Of a stretch of 20,048 bases of DNA, positions 8,822 through 18,846 are shown one piece after another. Position numbers and translations under genes: made by a program. The stretch covers positions 1-20,048 of the forward strand of contig FWWN02000340.1 of assembly GCA_900175165.2 (NCBI GenBank), written 5' to 3'. Within the stretch, counting starts at the first letter, position 1. Every line of letters begins with the position of its first letter. The notes below the pieces were generated by a model, which worked only from the letters and a program-made list of their open reading frames with translations, was not told the origin of the DNA and searched no databases. This DNA comes from Rhizomucor pusillus (Eukaryota; Mucoromycota; Mucoromycetes; Mucorales; Lichtheimiaceae).

Positions 8822-10959
8822 ATGGGCAACGTTTCCAGCTGCTCCTGCTGCCAGGATTGCTTTGGGAGTAAGTTGTCCGCAACACATATACACACGTTAT
8901 TCGTCGCTCCAATCTCACAATGGCTGTTCATTCAACCGAAAAGAACAAGGCCGTGCAGGTTTATACGAGCCATTGCTGCAGGAAAATGAACGAGAAGCTA
9001 TAACAGCATTGCTGCAATACCTCGAAAGTAGGTTCCTTCTTTCGCTTTATCTGTCAATCGGTGGAACAATGTAAAGCTTACAAAACACGAATAGACCGCA
9101 ACCACAGAAACTTCTTTGAGGGAGAACCTTTGCGAGCATTATCGACACTAGCCTTCTCGGATAACGTTGATTTGCAGCGATCAGCAGCGCTGGCTTTTGC
9201 AGAAATCACAGAGAAAGGTGATTAGAAAGATGGGGGGAGGCGAAAAGGAAACAGCTGTTCTGATCGAGGCATATTCTTCAGACGTGCGGCAAGTTGGACG
9301 AGACACATTGAATCCCATCCTATTTCTGCTACAGTCGCACGATGTTGAGGTACAGCGAGCAGCAAGCGCAGCATTGGGCAACTTGGCGGTTAACAGTAAG
9401 TTTCGGGTACTGAGGGGACTCTGTCAACAGACAAATTGATGACTTGCTACAGCCGAAAACAAACTCTTGATCGTCAAGCTGGGAGGCCTGGAGCAGCTCA
9501 TTCGTCAAATGGGCAGTCCGAACGTAGAAGTTCAATGCAACGCGGTTGGCTGCATTACAAATCTTGCGACACATGGTACTATGATCTGCATGATTGAAAA
9601 TGCGTACATTTATTGATGATAAACTTTAGATGAGAATAAGGCAAAGATCGCCAAGTCGGATGCCTTGCGGTTACTCGTCGATTTGGCTCGCTCCAAAGAC
9701 CAACGTGTCCAACGCAATGCTACCGGTGCCCTTCTCAATATGACACATACACAAGAAAATCGGCAGCAGCTTGTCAACGCAGGAGCCATACCTGTGCTTA
9801 TTGGTCTCCTTAGCTCGTCCGATGCCGATGTTCAGTATTACTGCACGACAGCGCTTAGCAACATTGCTGTGGACGCCAGCAACAGAAAGAAACTGGCACA
9901 AACCGACTCGAAACTAGTGCAGTACCTGATTGCACTTATGGAAACAAAGAGTCTCAAGGTTCAATGCCAAGCTGCCTTGGCGCTTCGAAATCTTGCATCC
10001 GATGAAAAATACCAACTCGAAATCGTCCGTTGCAAAGGTCTTACACCCCTTCTCCGCTTACTCAAATCATCATTCCTTCCGCTCATCCTTTCATCTGTCG
10101 CATGCATCCGCAACATATCCATTCATCCGGCGAACGAGTCACCCATCATCGACGAAGGTTTCGTTAACCCTTTGATTGAACTCTTATCATATGATGACAA
10201 TGAAGAAATCCAGTGCCACGCGATATCTACGTTGCGTAACCTAGCTGCTAGCTCTGAACGCAACAAACGCGCGATCGTCGAAGCCGGCGCTGTTGAACGT
10301 ATCAAGACCTTGATCAACCATGTACCGACGAGCGTGCAAACAGAAATGACGGCCGCCATTGCTGTTCTGGCTCTGAGCGACGAGCTAAAACAACGATTGC
10401 TGGGCATGAATGTACTTGAAGTGCTTATACCATTGACAGCGAGTCAGAACATAGAAGTACAGGGTAACTCAGCAGCTGCTATCGGCAATTTAAGTTCAAA
10501 AGGTATATGCAAAAGTCGTCGCTTATATTTCCTGTTGTTTACTTATAATTGCAACAGTCAAGGATTATTCACCTTTCATCAAAGTCTGGAAGACACCGTC
10601 GGGAGGATTATTAAGCTTTTTGATTCGATTCCTGGACGAGGGCCAAGACATTGCTTTCCAGCACATTGGTGTGTGGACCATCGAGCAGTTTCTAGAAGGA
10701 AATGGTATAATGTTGCTTGCTCATGCATCAAACAATTTCCTAACTGTTACCCTTTTCGCTAGATCCCGGACTCTTATCTCGAATAACAGACTCGGAGGAA
10801 ATTGTAAAGTCAGTGACACGCATAGCAGAGTACTCTTACGGTTCGAAGTTCAAAGAAGGCGATGAAAACAATGAAGATCTGGATGGTGACATTTACAAGC
10901 TTGCCAAGAAGGTTATAAAGCTTTTGAAAGGCGAAGTAGACGAAGAAGGAAAGAAATAG
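8822..10959 (+). CDS. VAC8: Vac8-like armadillo-repeat protein, 8 exons, 563 aa
   Basis: Vacuolar-membrane adaptor built of armadillo repeats; in yeast Vac8 links vacuoles to myosin for inheritance, builds nucleus-vacuole junctions and serves selective autophagy. Exons: 8822-8867, 8959-9027, 9095-9217, 9282-9395, 9453-9575, 9630-10502, 10558-10704, 10763-10959; introns 54-91 bp, GT..AG. Joined length is 564 codons including TAG, close to yeast Vac8 (578 aa). The start [13 protein letters not shown] has Gly2 for myristoylation and a Cys cluster (7, 9, 10, 13) for palmitoylation, the known membrane anchor. After [14 protein letters not shown] come conserved repeats such as [85 protein letters not shown] and [17 protein letters not shown]. 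All seven introns are phase 1. The C-terminus is Lys/Glu rich. Identification is very secure; orthology to VAC8 is inferred from these motifs. Confidence 0.96.
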
Positions 10960-11246
10960 TAGTAAACAACAACATAAGTGATATCCCATTCCAGCGTCCA
11001 TCATCTCCCACAACATCCCTCCCCTATCCCCCACCCAGATTACTGCACACTTAATAACTTTTGTTATGTCACAACTCTTGCGGATTAAACAATGCTTTCT
11101 TCTTTTTTCCCCATAAACTACGAAACAAAAATGCTAACTAATCAATTAAGAAAGTAGTATATAACTAGAATAGTAATATATACGAATCAGGCTTTGAACG
11201 CCTACAATATAAATAGTACTGTATGCGACCGTTTATATTAATTACT
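10960..11246. other. Convergent 3' region between the Vac8-like and 7TM genes
   Basis: The two genes converge here with 287 bp between stop codons. The DNA is AT-rich from about 11040 onward and must contain both 3' ends. I see no canonical AATAAA on either strand. Confidence 0.5.
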
Positions 11247-13040
11247 TTATGGCATCTGTGGATGAAGCACGAGGTTCGATGCAGATGAGGTGGTTGATAT
11301 TTCACTGGGATCCGGGTCCGTGCGTTTCAAGGCTTCTGCAAAGTGGCGGCGCTGCTCATCGAGTGATGTCGGAGAGCCGTGGCGAGGTGGAGCACGGACC
11401 TGGTTCGTCATTGTATTGTACCGCAGCTGTTCCTGCTCGACCTCTGTCGACAAGCCTGTAAAGTCTAAACGAGGATGGCTGGTCCTTGAACCGTTTTTTA
11501 GGTTTTCTATGTCAAAGGACTTTTTGTAGCTCGAACGTAAAGTGTCGTCCCACTTTGTCACGCTCATGCCGCTTGTGACTCTGTCGTTCTTGGATCCTGT
11601 AAAGCCACGGCTTGCAACTGCAGAGTTTGTAAATGCTGTGGCTGATCGGTTCGACGAACCAGCGACCGAACCGAATCCTGAACCACCGAGGCTAGCGATA
11701 CGTGGGCTAAGTAAAAGAAATAGATTGTTAGTGGTAACGATGCTACTGCGATTCTATCATCCGTTGCTTCATACTTTAGAATGACAGAGAATTCAATGAA
11801 CGCTGTCGCAATTACACCGTCATATGTCCACAACATAGCTATTGTCAGATTGTACGTTGTATTTTCTTGGATTGGATCACGCAGTGCTCCGTACAAGCCG
11901 AGTACCACCGCAAACAGCGCGAGGCATCCAAACCCGGTTAGGATGATGATTTTCACTTTAAGTGCGCCAAGTTTGATCTTTGCAATATCCACGCGATCGT
12001 CCTTTCTTTGGAGTAGATGGTGGCTTAACAGTCGAAGCAAACGTATGCCGGCATACAGGATGAGTAAGGCGAGGAACCCGGTGTAGAATGTCCAGAGATA
12101 GTACAATGCGCTCGTGAATTTCGCAGCCAGTTCATTGTTGCCTCGAAGTGCAAACACGCCGGCAGCAATTGAGCATATATTGTTCGATATGAAGGGTGTT
12201 GTGATGACTAGGACGCAAATACCATCGACCAGCTTTGGTATCCTGATCCAAGCTTCGTAAATCACTTTGCTGCTCTGTGATTATACATTTAGAAAATTTA
12301 GAGGGTATAAAAATGGAGCATTTGAGATGATGAGACTGCTGGGAAATACATATGCTAGTTGCACAATTGGGGCTTACATCTGAAAGCGTATGCGCCACAC
12401 CAAACATGTAACACGCCAGCGCTGCGATGCCAAACTGCCAAGGGAACTCGAAAATGACTGAATGCATATCCGTTCCTGCGTGAGTATATGTATGTGTATC
12501 CAATAGTAGCAACGACTTACATGACCGAAAGGCTACATTCGGTGCAGCGTCCGAGACCATAATTGCTGCATGGATCATTCGCACTACACAAAGAAACAAA
12601 AATAGAATCAATTGGATTTGTCCGTTTTTAGCTGTTTTCTTCCTTCCAAATAATCCGTACAGAAGTTGAAAATGATACCAAATAGTCCCATAGCTTCTAT
12701 AGGCTTTGGTCGAGGAAAACCAGTCCGACAATCAAAGATCTGCTGTTTCAGATTGACGAGTCTGTGATACAGCAAGCCGCAAGCTTCACCGAGGGCAAAG
12801 AAAAAACGATAAATATGAGTCGATTGCGATAGTCTTTGATCGAATTGATATCTCGAGTGATCACATACCAACCAGGGCGACAACTGCGGATACAATGGCG
12901 TTTACCAAGTAAACGATTTTCATGACCGATTCCTCTTGACAGCCATAAATAGTCAATCTCCAATCACAGTGGCAGATCCCCTGGTCATCGCACGTTCGCC
13001 AAAAGACGCCTTTGGCAGTGGGATTTTCATTCATATCCAT
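11247..13040 (-). CDS. Seven-transmembrane protein of unknown family, 6 exons, 465 aa
   Basis: No family recognised. Exons on minus: 12869-13040, 12661-12783, 12521-12583, 12378-12457, 11775-12274, 11247-11706; introns 85, 77, 63, 103 and 68 bp, GT..AG, frame kept for 466 codons. Hydrophobic segments lie near residues 40-63, 86-108, 121-144, 161-188, 199-229, 252-276 and 289-312, so seven helices. The N-terminus is short and Cys-rich (Cys 17, 23, 25, 34; WRTCDDQGICHCDW). The loop between helices 6 and 7 has two N-glycosylation sequons (NTT at 284, NLT at 288), which suits an N-out, C-in topology. The last 150 residues are a polar Ser/Thr/Arg-rich tail, presumably cytosolic. This layout is that of a GPCR-like receptor, but I see no diagnostic GPCR motif. 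The exon 3/4 join is the least certain: an earlier acceptor at 12472 would create a stop, so 12458 was chosen. Confidence 0.8.
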
Positions 13041-13148
13041 TATTCAAATAGCTAGCGCCTAATTAACGCGCGCGCACAAACACACTCTTTCTCTCAATCG
13101 AGGATGGGGTGCTTGGTAGACCTTTAGCAAAACGGAAAGAAGGAAGAA

Positions 13149-13200
13149 AGAAATTTCTACCCCAAAGTAATGGGTAGCATAGAGAAATTAATTAATTTCT
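13149..13200. promoter_or_regulatory. Two related palindromes upstream of the 7TM gene
   Basis: AGAAATTTCT (13149-13158) is a perfect 10-bp palindrome with the GAAnnTTC form of a heat-shock element. AGAAATTAATTAATTTCT (13183-13200) is a perfect 18-bp palindrome with the same outer half sites. They sit 109-160 bp before the 7TM start codon. A heat-shock factor site is possible but AT-rich palindromes also arise by chance. Confidence 0.35.
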
Positions 13201-13294
13201 GTTCTTTTTTGGGGAGACGTGGGTAACGCTGATCCTCTCAAAATGAGTGGTAGCGAGATCAACTCCGTTTCTGAAAGCCGAAGTTCCTGTTGCA

Positions 13295-13363
13295 CAGCAG
13301 CAGCAACGACATCAGAGAGGCCACGCGCTGTTCACAAATGAAGTTTCTTGCTGCTGCTGCTGC
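13295..13363. repeat. CAG/CTG trinucleotide inverted repeat
   Basis: CAGCAGCAGCAA at 13295-13306 is the exact reverse complement of TTGCTGCTGCTG at 13348-13359, and the right arm is part of a (TGC)5 run at 13349-13363. A simple-repeat hairpin; no further meaning is evident. Confidence 0.6.
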
Positions 13364-14472
13364 TCCTTGTTGCTGCTTGAACAATAAATCGGGAGTGCGA
13401 TGCGAGTGCAGCAAGATTCAATCAGGGATAAAGAATTTAGTCCGAACAGACGCCCCGACTACATATCAATACCTGATACTGCCGCATTCAGTAAGCTTCT
13501 GTGCAGCTTCCAACCTAACTGATGTCTATCGATCCTAACTAGCGTAACAGTTTTGCACAGCCCAATGGGACCCCTGATCTTTAAGTGATACAAGGACACG
13601 TATCTTAGGCCGCAACAGGAAAAGTACCCTTCTTTGGTGCATTCGCTTCCAATGTATAACTGCACCAGCACTTTCCACGGGAAAAATTGTGAAATGATGG
13701 GTTGCGTGCGTTGCTGCCACGCTTCAGTAGCGCGACATATAAGTAGGCGTTTGCCACAATTTTCTTCATACAGGACAAGTGATGGCTGCTGTACTTGGCG
13801 GATATATAAAATATGCATTCTTTTCTCCTGTGTGTAGAAACAACAGCATCACATCATATTTAACCAATGTTTGGGTTTCAGGGATACATGCAGGCATGCT
13901 CCTCTCCATATAACTGTGGCTGAGAAAATATCTGTTGCACGACATTATCTACCCTACTTTTTCGAATCTCCAAGAAATTTGATATTAATCTTACAAAGTG
14001 TAGAAGGCCTGCTTCAACTATACTGTATCTAAATTCGTGCATTTTAATGATTAAGTAAGCCGCTTACGCTCCAGTAATTGATGTCTATGTGCTACCTGGA
14101 AATTGGACCGTCGATTTGTTGCTCTCTACTTGATTTGCCATAGCAGCACATGGACGTATCGCAATCCCTCCCATGTCTCTATATCTGTGGGAAGCTGACT
14201 GGAGCCTACGATGCTATCGTTTTCACTCAAGATGACTGGGTGAAGACTTTACCATTCCTCTATAGAGTCGAAAGTGTGTGTTAGAAGCAGATCGTAGTGC
14301 GTGTCTGTCCGAGACTGTTCTCATTATATGTATGTACATAGCAGAGAAGGAGATGTTTGTTACGGTTGATTTTGCCAACTGTGCTTCAGCGAGTCAATAT
14401 CTGAATGCTTTGAAGTGGCCTGCAAAGAATAATGGTACATGACTATCCAAATACGCCCGAATCCGAAGAACA
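13364..14472. other. Gap upstream of the broken coding block; no supported gene
   Basis: An open frame of 119 codons on minus (13459-13818) starts with ATG but has no recognisable motif and no splice partner, so I do not call it a gene. The rest (13840-14340) is stop-rich on both strands. No tRNA-like T-loop or other RNA signature was seen. Confidence 0.35.
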
Positions 14473-16484
14473 ATGAATGCAAGCGACGAGAGAGCGGCGA
14501 CGCAAAATCAGGTTGCTGCTTTAAGAGAACGAACAGCATTGCTTCCTTTCTCTTTTTGTCAACTAGCAACCATCCGCAAGATCGAAGATCTGGACAAAGT
14601 GCTGCAGGCTGACTACGCGTTTTCGCCACTACGTCCACCAAGACGTCCATCATATTCACTAAAATTTCGTCAGGCTTCTGAGCTTGTAAAGACACCACGT
14701 GTGGGACGATGAAGATCGTAAGCATGAGGAAAAGTAACGATCGTTCAAACCTCTGTTGACTTACCATTTTGGCAGGAACCTCCGAAAATGACATGACCTT
14801 CCTTCCAAGACTGGTTTCCTCCAAAAATAATCTGAATCTTCCTTGTGTTGTTCCAGGAACGCTGTCTGTCACGAAGAAGTGTCGAAGTCCTGCTTAGATT
14901 CCTAGGCTCGTTCTTCGAGGCAGTCTTCCACGTCCACCTTCTCCCGTCTATAATGGCAACCGTCTGCTTATCAAACTTGCCGTGAAGAATTGCCACGACG
15001 AAGTTAAGAGGAGGCATATGTGAATCCAATTGCATGCATAAACATAAGGAAGTTTATCGTATCCAACTACTCCGTGTTCGCAACCAGGAAGCGCAAGAGA
15101 AATCTTCCTGAAGTCGATAATGCGAACTTCATCGTTTTTCGCGATCTATTGCCAAGCGCATTGGATTATGGCTCCAAATACGTACTATGTTGGAGGCACT
15201 AAAATATATGTCGATACAAAGTATAATCAATCTACAAATTCTAGACATTGTTAGCCTCAGAGTCTTTAAATATGCTCCTATATCTTACAGTTGCGAGCAG
15301 AAGTTTCGGATGTTTTACGCGCTTTTTACAACAGCTGAGAGGCTCAGCATGAAAAAAGAACACGGGGCATATACGAAGAACGAGAATGCAGCCGTGTCAC
15401 GGCAGAAGAGAAAAGATACATTGCCAAGAACGAAATGGATAATCAATTTTGCTATGAAGATGGGCACGGCAACGTCGTTGATGAACATCGCGGGTCTGGA
15501 CCCATGGACTATCCTGTGGACGAGGAGACGTACGTTCTTGAAACAGTGAGTTCGCATACGCAGTATTTGTGCAATATGGCAAATCAAAGAAAATACAAGC
15601 TGCCCAAAGACTTTGCTTGACCCAATCAATTTATTTATCGACAAGGCAGACTCTGCAATGGAAGCACCGTTCGTCCTCCGGTTTTTAACGCGAAAGTACA
15701 TGACCAAGAGTTCGGCCTTCAGGTTATCGCCGATAAACGCACTGCTTCGCAAAGACAAGCGGGCGCCGAGGAGCCACTACGGAATCGGTGCGACACCGGA
15801 GCTACGCCAGACCAGGAAATAGAAGCTGGGTCGATTGTAGATAAAGTGCAGGAGTTTGCTGGCAGAAAGCAAGTGGCAGATGAATAAGGCATGAGCGAAT
15901 ACCAATTCGCACGCCATTACTTCACAAACAGTGATAATGTGGATCTTATGGTGAAGCAAGGTCATCCCAAGCATTCTGCAGCTCGTAGGCTCCAAAAGAT
16001 AACGCGAACTAAACTGGATTACGCTGTGACTACGGAAAAGAGAGACGTGCTATTTCAGCTTGCGAGGGCAACTTCAATAGAGGACATAAGACTTTCTGGT
16101 TATCCGATATCTAAGTTGTAAAGCACCCGACATCAATTTCACTGGGGTGGTGGTGGAAGGTTCATAAGGACTGAAAACGATTACGGCGCGAACATAGTAG
16201 ACACACCGTGGTTGCAGTAATAGATGCTGAGAATTCCCGTGGCGGAACAGCGAGCACTCACAACTGCGTATGTAAAATCACAGAAATGTCGTATGTACCA
16301 AAGCTCGATGGAAGTCTGCGTGCGGCAAATGGAAAGAGAGATTGCCGATACCATCAACGCTGTAAAACGGTTGACATTGATGAAAAAAGCTGCCATGTTC
16401 CAGGTTTGCTGGGGACATGTCATTTGCAAACTGGAAGCAATACATGCCAACTTCAAGGATTGGGTAAGATCTAACAACATCTAG
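14473..16484 (+). pseudogene. Broken coding block, plus strand, family unknown
   Basis: Unrecognised. An open piece starts at ATG 14473 and ends at 14712 (79 aa; contains ATIRKIEDLDKVLQADYAFS and SLKFRQASELVKTPR). A second, 15020-15202, in another frame, contains RKRNLPEVDNANFIVFRDLL. From 15339 to 16484 one single frame stays protein-like for about 376 codons and is interrupted only by stops at 15618, 15885, 16119 and 16218/16221. Pieces are YIAKNEMDNQFCYEDGHGN, VFNAKVHDQEFGLQVIADKR, HSAARRLQKITRTKLDYAV and, from ATG 16224, a helical C-terminus (QMEREIADTINAVKRLTLMK) ending at TAG 16482-16484. About 18 stops would be expected by chance, so this was coding DNA. Splice pairs removing the stops in frame are not obvious (a GTGAGT donor at 15546 finds no good in-phase acceptor), so a pseudogene is likelier than an intact intron-rich gene. 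A mobile-element origin is possible but unproven. Confidence 0.4.
14763..15035 (-). pseudogene. Minus-strand open segment, possible Fanzor-like fragment
   Basis: An open run on minus reads from PPLNFVVAILHGKFDKQ to TRKIQIIFGGNQSWKEGH and GGSCQNG, followed by an excellent donor (GTAAGT) at about 14765. The stretch RKIQIIFGGNQ looks like RKSIPIMFIGDQG in the Fanzor at the right edge of this window, at the same place before the zinc ribbon. Downstream no clear zinc ribbon or RuvC aspartate can be read. It overlaps the gap between pieces of the plus-strand block. The similarity is short and may be chance. Confidence 0.2.
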
Positions 16485-17176
16485 TTAAGGAAAATAGGCT
16501 TCCAACATTGTGATGTAGAAACCTCCCGCTATGGAGCGGGAGCTACCAAGGATACATGAAAAAACAATGATACCCCAGTTACGAAGAAAAAAAAGCGTTC
16601 CTTGATTCCTTTCCATAAGTAGCCTTCTGTTGATCAATCCCCCAGGATACCGTAAAATGCCATCCCTTGACGGTTGTTTTATATTCAAATAAATATACAT
16701 ATCTCCTCCATCAAAGAAAAAGTTTTCTTTATCTCGATTTGCATTTGCAACTTGTAATTAAATGGATAATGTCAGTGTACGTGTCCAGTTAACTATGGTC
16801 CCTGACGGATCCAGCCGACCATACACAGTACAGTATTTAAGGAGCATCACATCAGCAAAAATATGATAGCACTGTCTACAAGGAACGCTCATTTTAAAAC
16901 TGAATTATCAATCGGAAACTAAACCTTATAAATACATTAATGAGCCATAAAGCTCTGGATGCATCGGATTAACATTATGAAATATCACGGCTTTCTTGAT
17001 GCAACCAGATGCATCGAACCAGATAAATCTCCACGACCAGCTCGTGGGATTCCAGTTGGTGACAATGCAAAACTCCGCCTGATTTTTCCCACGAAAGAAC
17101 AGTTTTTCTCAATCTCTTGACATTCGTCCTCTTCTTCCTCCTTCTCCTGCGCGTTCCCTCCCTCAAGCTCAAAAAG
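16485..17176 (+). promoter_or_regulatory. Upstream region of the DBT gene
   Basis: No gene seen. A TATA-like TTATAAATA lies at 16925-16933, about 245 bp before the DBT start, and another AT box (GTATTTAAGG) near 16832. From about 17110 to 17164 the strand is very rich in C and T, typical of fungal leaders and promoters near transcription starts. The hairpin at 16523-16542 is described separately. Confidence 0.4.
16523..16542. repeat. Perfect 8-bp stem, 4-base loop hairpin
   Basis: CTCCCGCT at 16523-16530 is followed by loop ATGG and its exact reverse complement AGCGGGAG at 16535-16542. It is GC-rich in an otherwise AT-rich gap, 38 bases after the end of the broken coding block. It could be an element end or a remnant RNA structure; function unknown. 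Confidence 0.65.
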
Positions 17177-18846
17177 ATGCAGGCTTTAAAGCTCTCACTC
17201 TCGGTAATTACTCACGCAGCAACCAATTCCACGCAGCCTAGGATCTAAACAAAGGTTACCTACGGATAGTTGGCCGGACGACACACCTCTAGACTACATA
17301 CCTCCGTGGTGTCTAGACGCATACCGAGACTGCCACACAAACGCACCGTGCTGGACACGCGTATGAACATCATTGTTCCTCTCGCACTCGACCGAAAGCT
17401 CCATACTTCTCGCATGTTGCAAGCCACGAAACCGTTTTTGCTCGCAGACATTGGAGAAGGCATTACAGAGTGCGAGGTCATCCAATGGTAAATACTGTGA
17501 GCTTGCAAGTCCATTGACAGAGGACTTACTCGATAACGCGAAAGGTTTGTAGAGCCGGGCTCAACTGTCGCAGAATTTGACAAGATATGTGAAGTGCAGT
17601 CGGACAAAGCATCTGTCGAGATCACATCCCGGTTTGCGGGAACTATCAAGAAATTGCACTATGATGTAAACGAGATTGCCAAAGTCGGTCAGCCGCTTGT
17701 AGATATCGAGGTCGCTGACGAGGAGGTTGAAGGAGCAAGTGTCGAGACTCAACAGCAGCAGCAGCCACCGGCTGTCAACAGCGGAGAAGGGCCCAAAGAC
17801 ACCGCACCGTCGACTCCCGCGCCTTCCAATAACTTCCAGCGAGAGCTCAAAGACCCTTCCTTGTTGAGCCTTGCTACGCCGGCCGTTCGAAGAATCTGCA
17901 AAGAGAACAACGTTGATGTCACCAAGGTACGAGGTACCGGCAAGGACGGTCGAGTTCTCAAAGAGGATGTCATGGCATATCTCGCCGGAAAGCAGGAATG
18001 TAAGTTTAAACTATTTGGGAAAAATGCTTGGATTGAAGATTGAATGGGAGTTTGTTTTGCTATCATCAAGCATTGCAACCGACTCCAGCAGCTACTGTAC
18101 CGCCTGTGTCTGGAACAGAGGATCGCACAGAACCATTGACCACTATCCAGAAAGCAATGTTCAAGTCTATGACGAAATCGCTCTCAATTCCGCAATTGGG
18201 CTACAAGGATGAAATGGAGCTCAATGCAACCACGCAATACAGAGCTGCACTCAACAAACACATTGCAAGCAATCCGGGACTGTATCCGTTCAAAAAGATG
18301 TCGTACATGCCCATCTTTATCAAGTGTCTATCCATTGCTCTTTCCCATTACCCAATTATGAACGCGTCCCTAACAGGCGGCAATGATCCAAACAATGTAA
18401 GACTAACCTATCGCAAAGCACACAACATCGGTATCGCCATGGACACCCCTCAAGGCCTCATTGTCCCCAACATCAAGAACGTCGAATCCAAAACCATCTT
18501 TGAAGTCGCCACTGAAATTCATCGATTAACTGAGCTCGGCGCGAAAAATGCTATTCCGCCCGCTGACCTTCAGGGTGGAACAATCACCGTCTCCAACATT
18601 GGCACTGTCGGTGGCACCTACGCCAATCCGGTCATTGTTTCCTCTGAGCTTGCGATTGTAGCCTTGGGTAGAATGCAGACACTGCCTCGATTCGACGAGA
18701 CTGGCAACGTCGTAGCAAAGCAGATCATCCCGATCAGCTGGTCTGCCGACCATAGAGTAATCGACGGTGCGACTATCGCGCGCTTCGGTAACCACTGGAA
18801 GAATTTGGTAGAAAACCCGGCTCTGCTTGCCAGCGAGCTGCGTTAA
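17177..18846 (+). CDS. DBT: Branched-chain 2-oxoacid dehydrogenase E2 (DBT), 4 exons, 491 aa
   Basis: Mitochondrial dihydrolipoyl transacylase, the core of the complex that oxidises the 2-oxoacids of Leu, Ile and Val to acyl-CoAs. Exons: 17177-17203, 17270-17487, 17545-17999, 18071-18846; introns 66, 57 and 71 bp, GT..AG, giving 492 codons. The N-terminus (to about residue 60) is rich in Arg/Ser/His and almost free of acids, a mitochondrial presequence. The lipoyl domain (about 63-138) has ADIGEGITECEV and CEVQSDKAS with lipoyl Lys103. A linker with five Gln and many Pro (149-180) leads to the E1/E3-binding domain (about 191-228, LATPAVRRICKE...RGTGKDGRV). The catalytic domain carries the active site HRVIDGA (His461, Asp465). 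The lipoyl motif with QSDKAS fits the branched-chain enzyme better than pyruvate or 2-oxoglutarate E2 (family knowledge). The nine-codon first exon was chosen because it gives the only in-frame ATG with a long presequence. Confidence 0.95.

Noticed and set aside
12458..12472. Earlier splice acceptor (ACGCAG) for exon 4 of the 7TM gene
   Set aside because: Joining there forms a TGA codon at the junction; the acceptor at 12458 keeps the frame.
13290..13363. Trinucleotide repeats as a CRISPR-like or tandem array
   Set aside because: Only simple CAG/CTG runs of three to five units; no spaced direct repeats exist in the window.
13459..13818. 119-codon open frame on minus starting with ATG
   Set aside because: No recognisable motif, no splice context and unusual composition; too weak to call a gene.
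15315..15758. 147-codon open frame on minus
   Set aside because: It is the in-register antisense of the plus-strand frame, which extends far beyond it on both sides and has a more protein-like composition.
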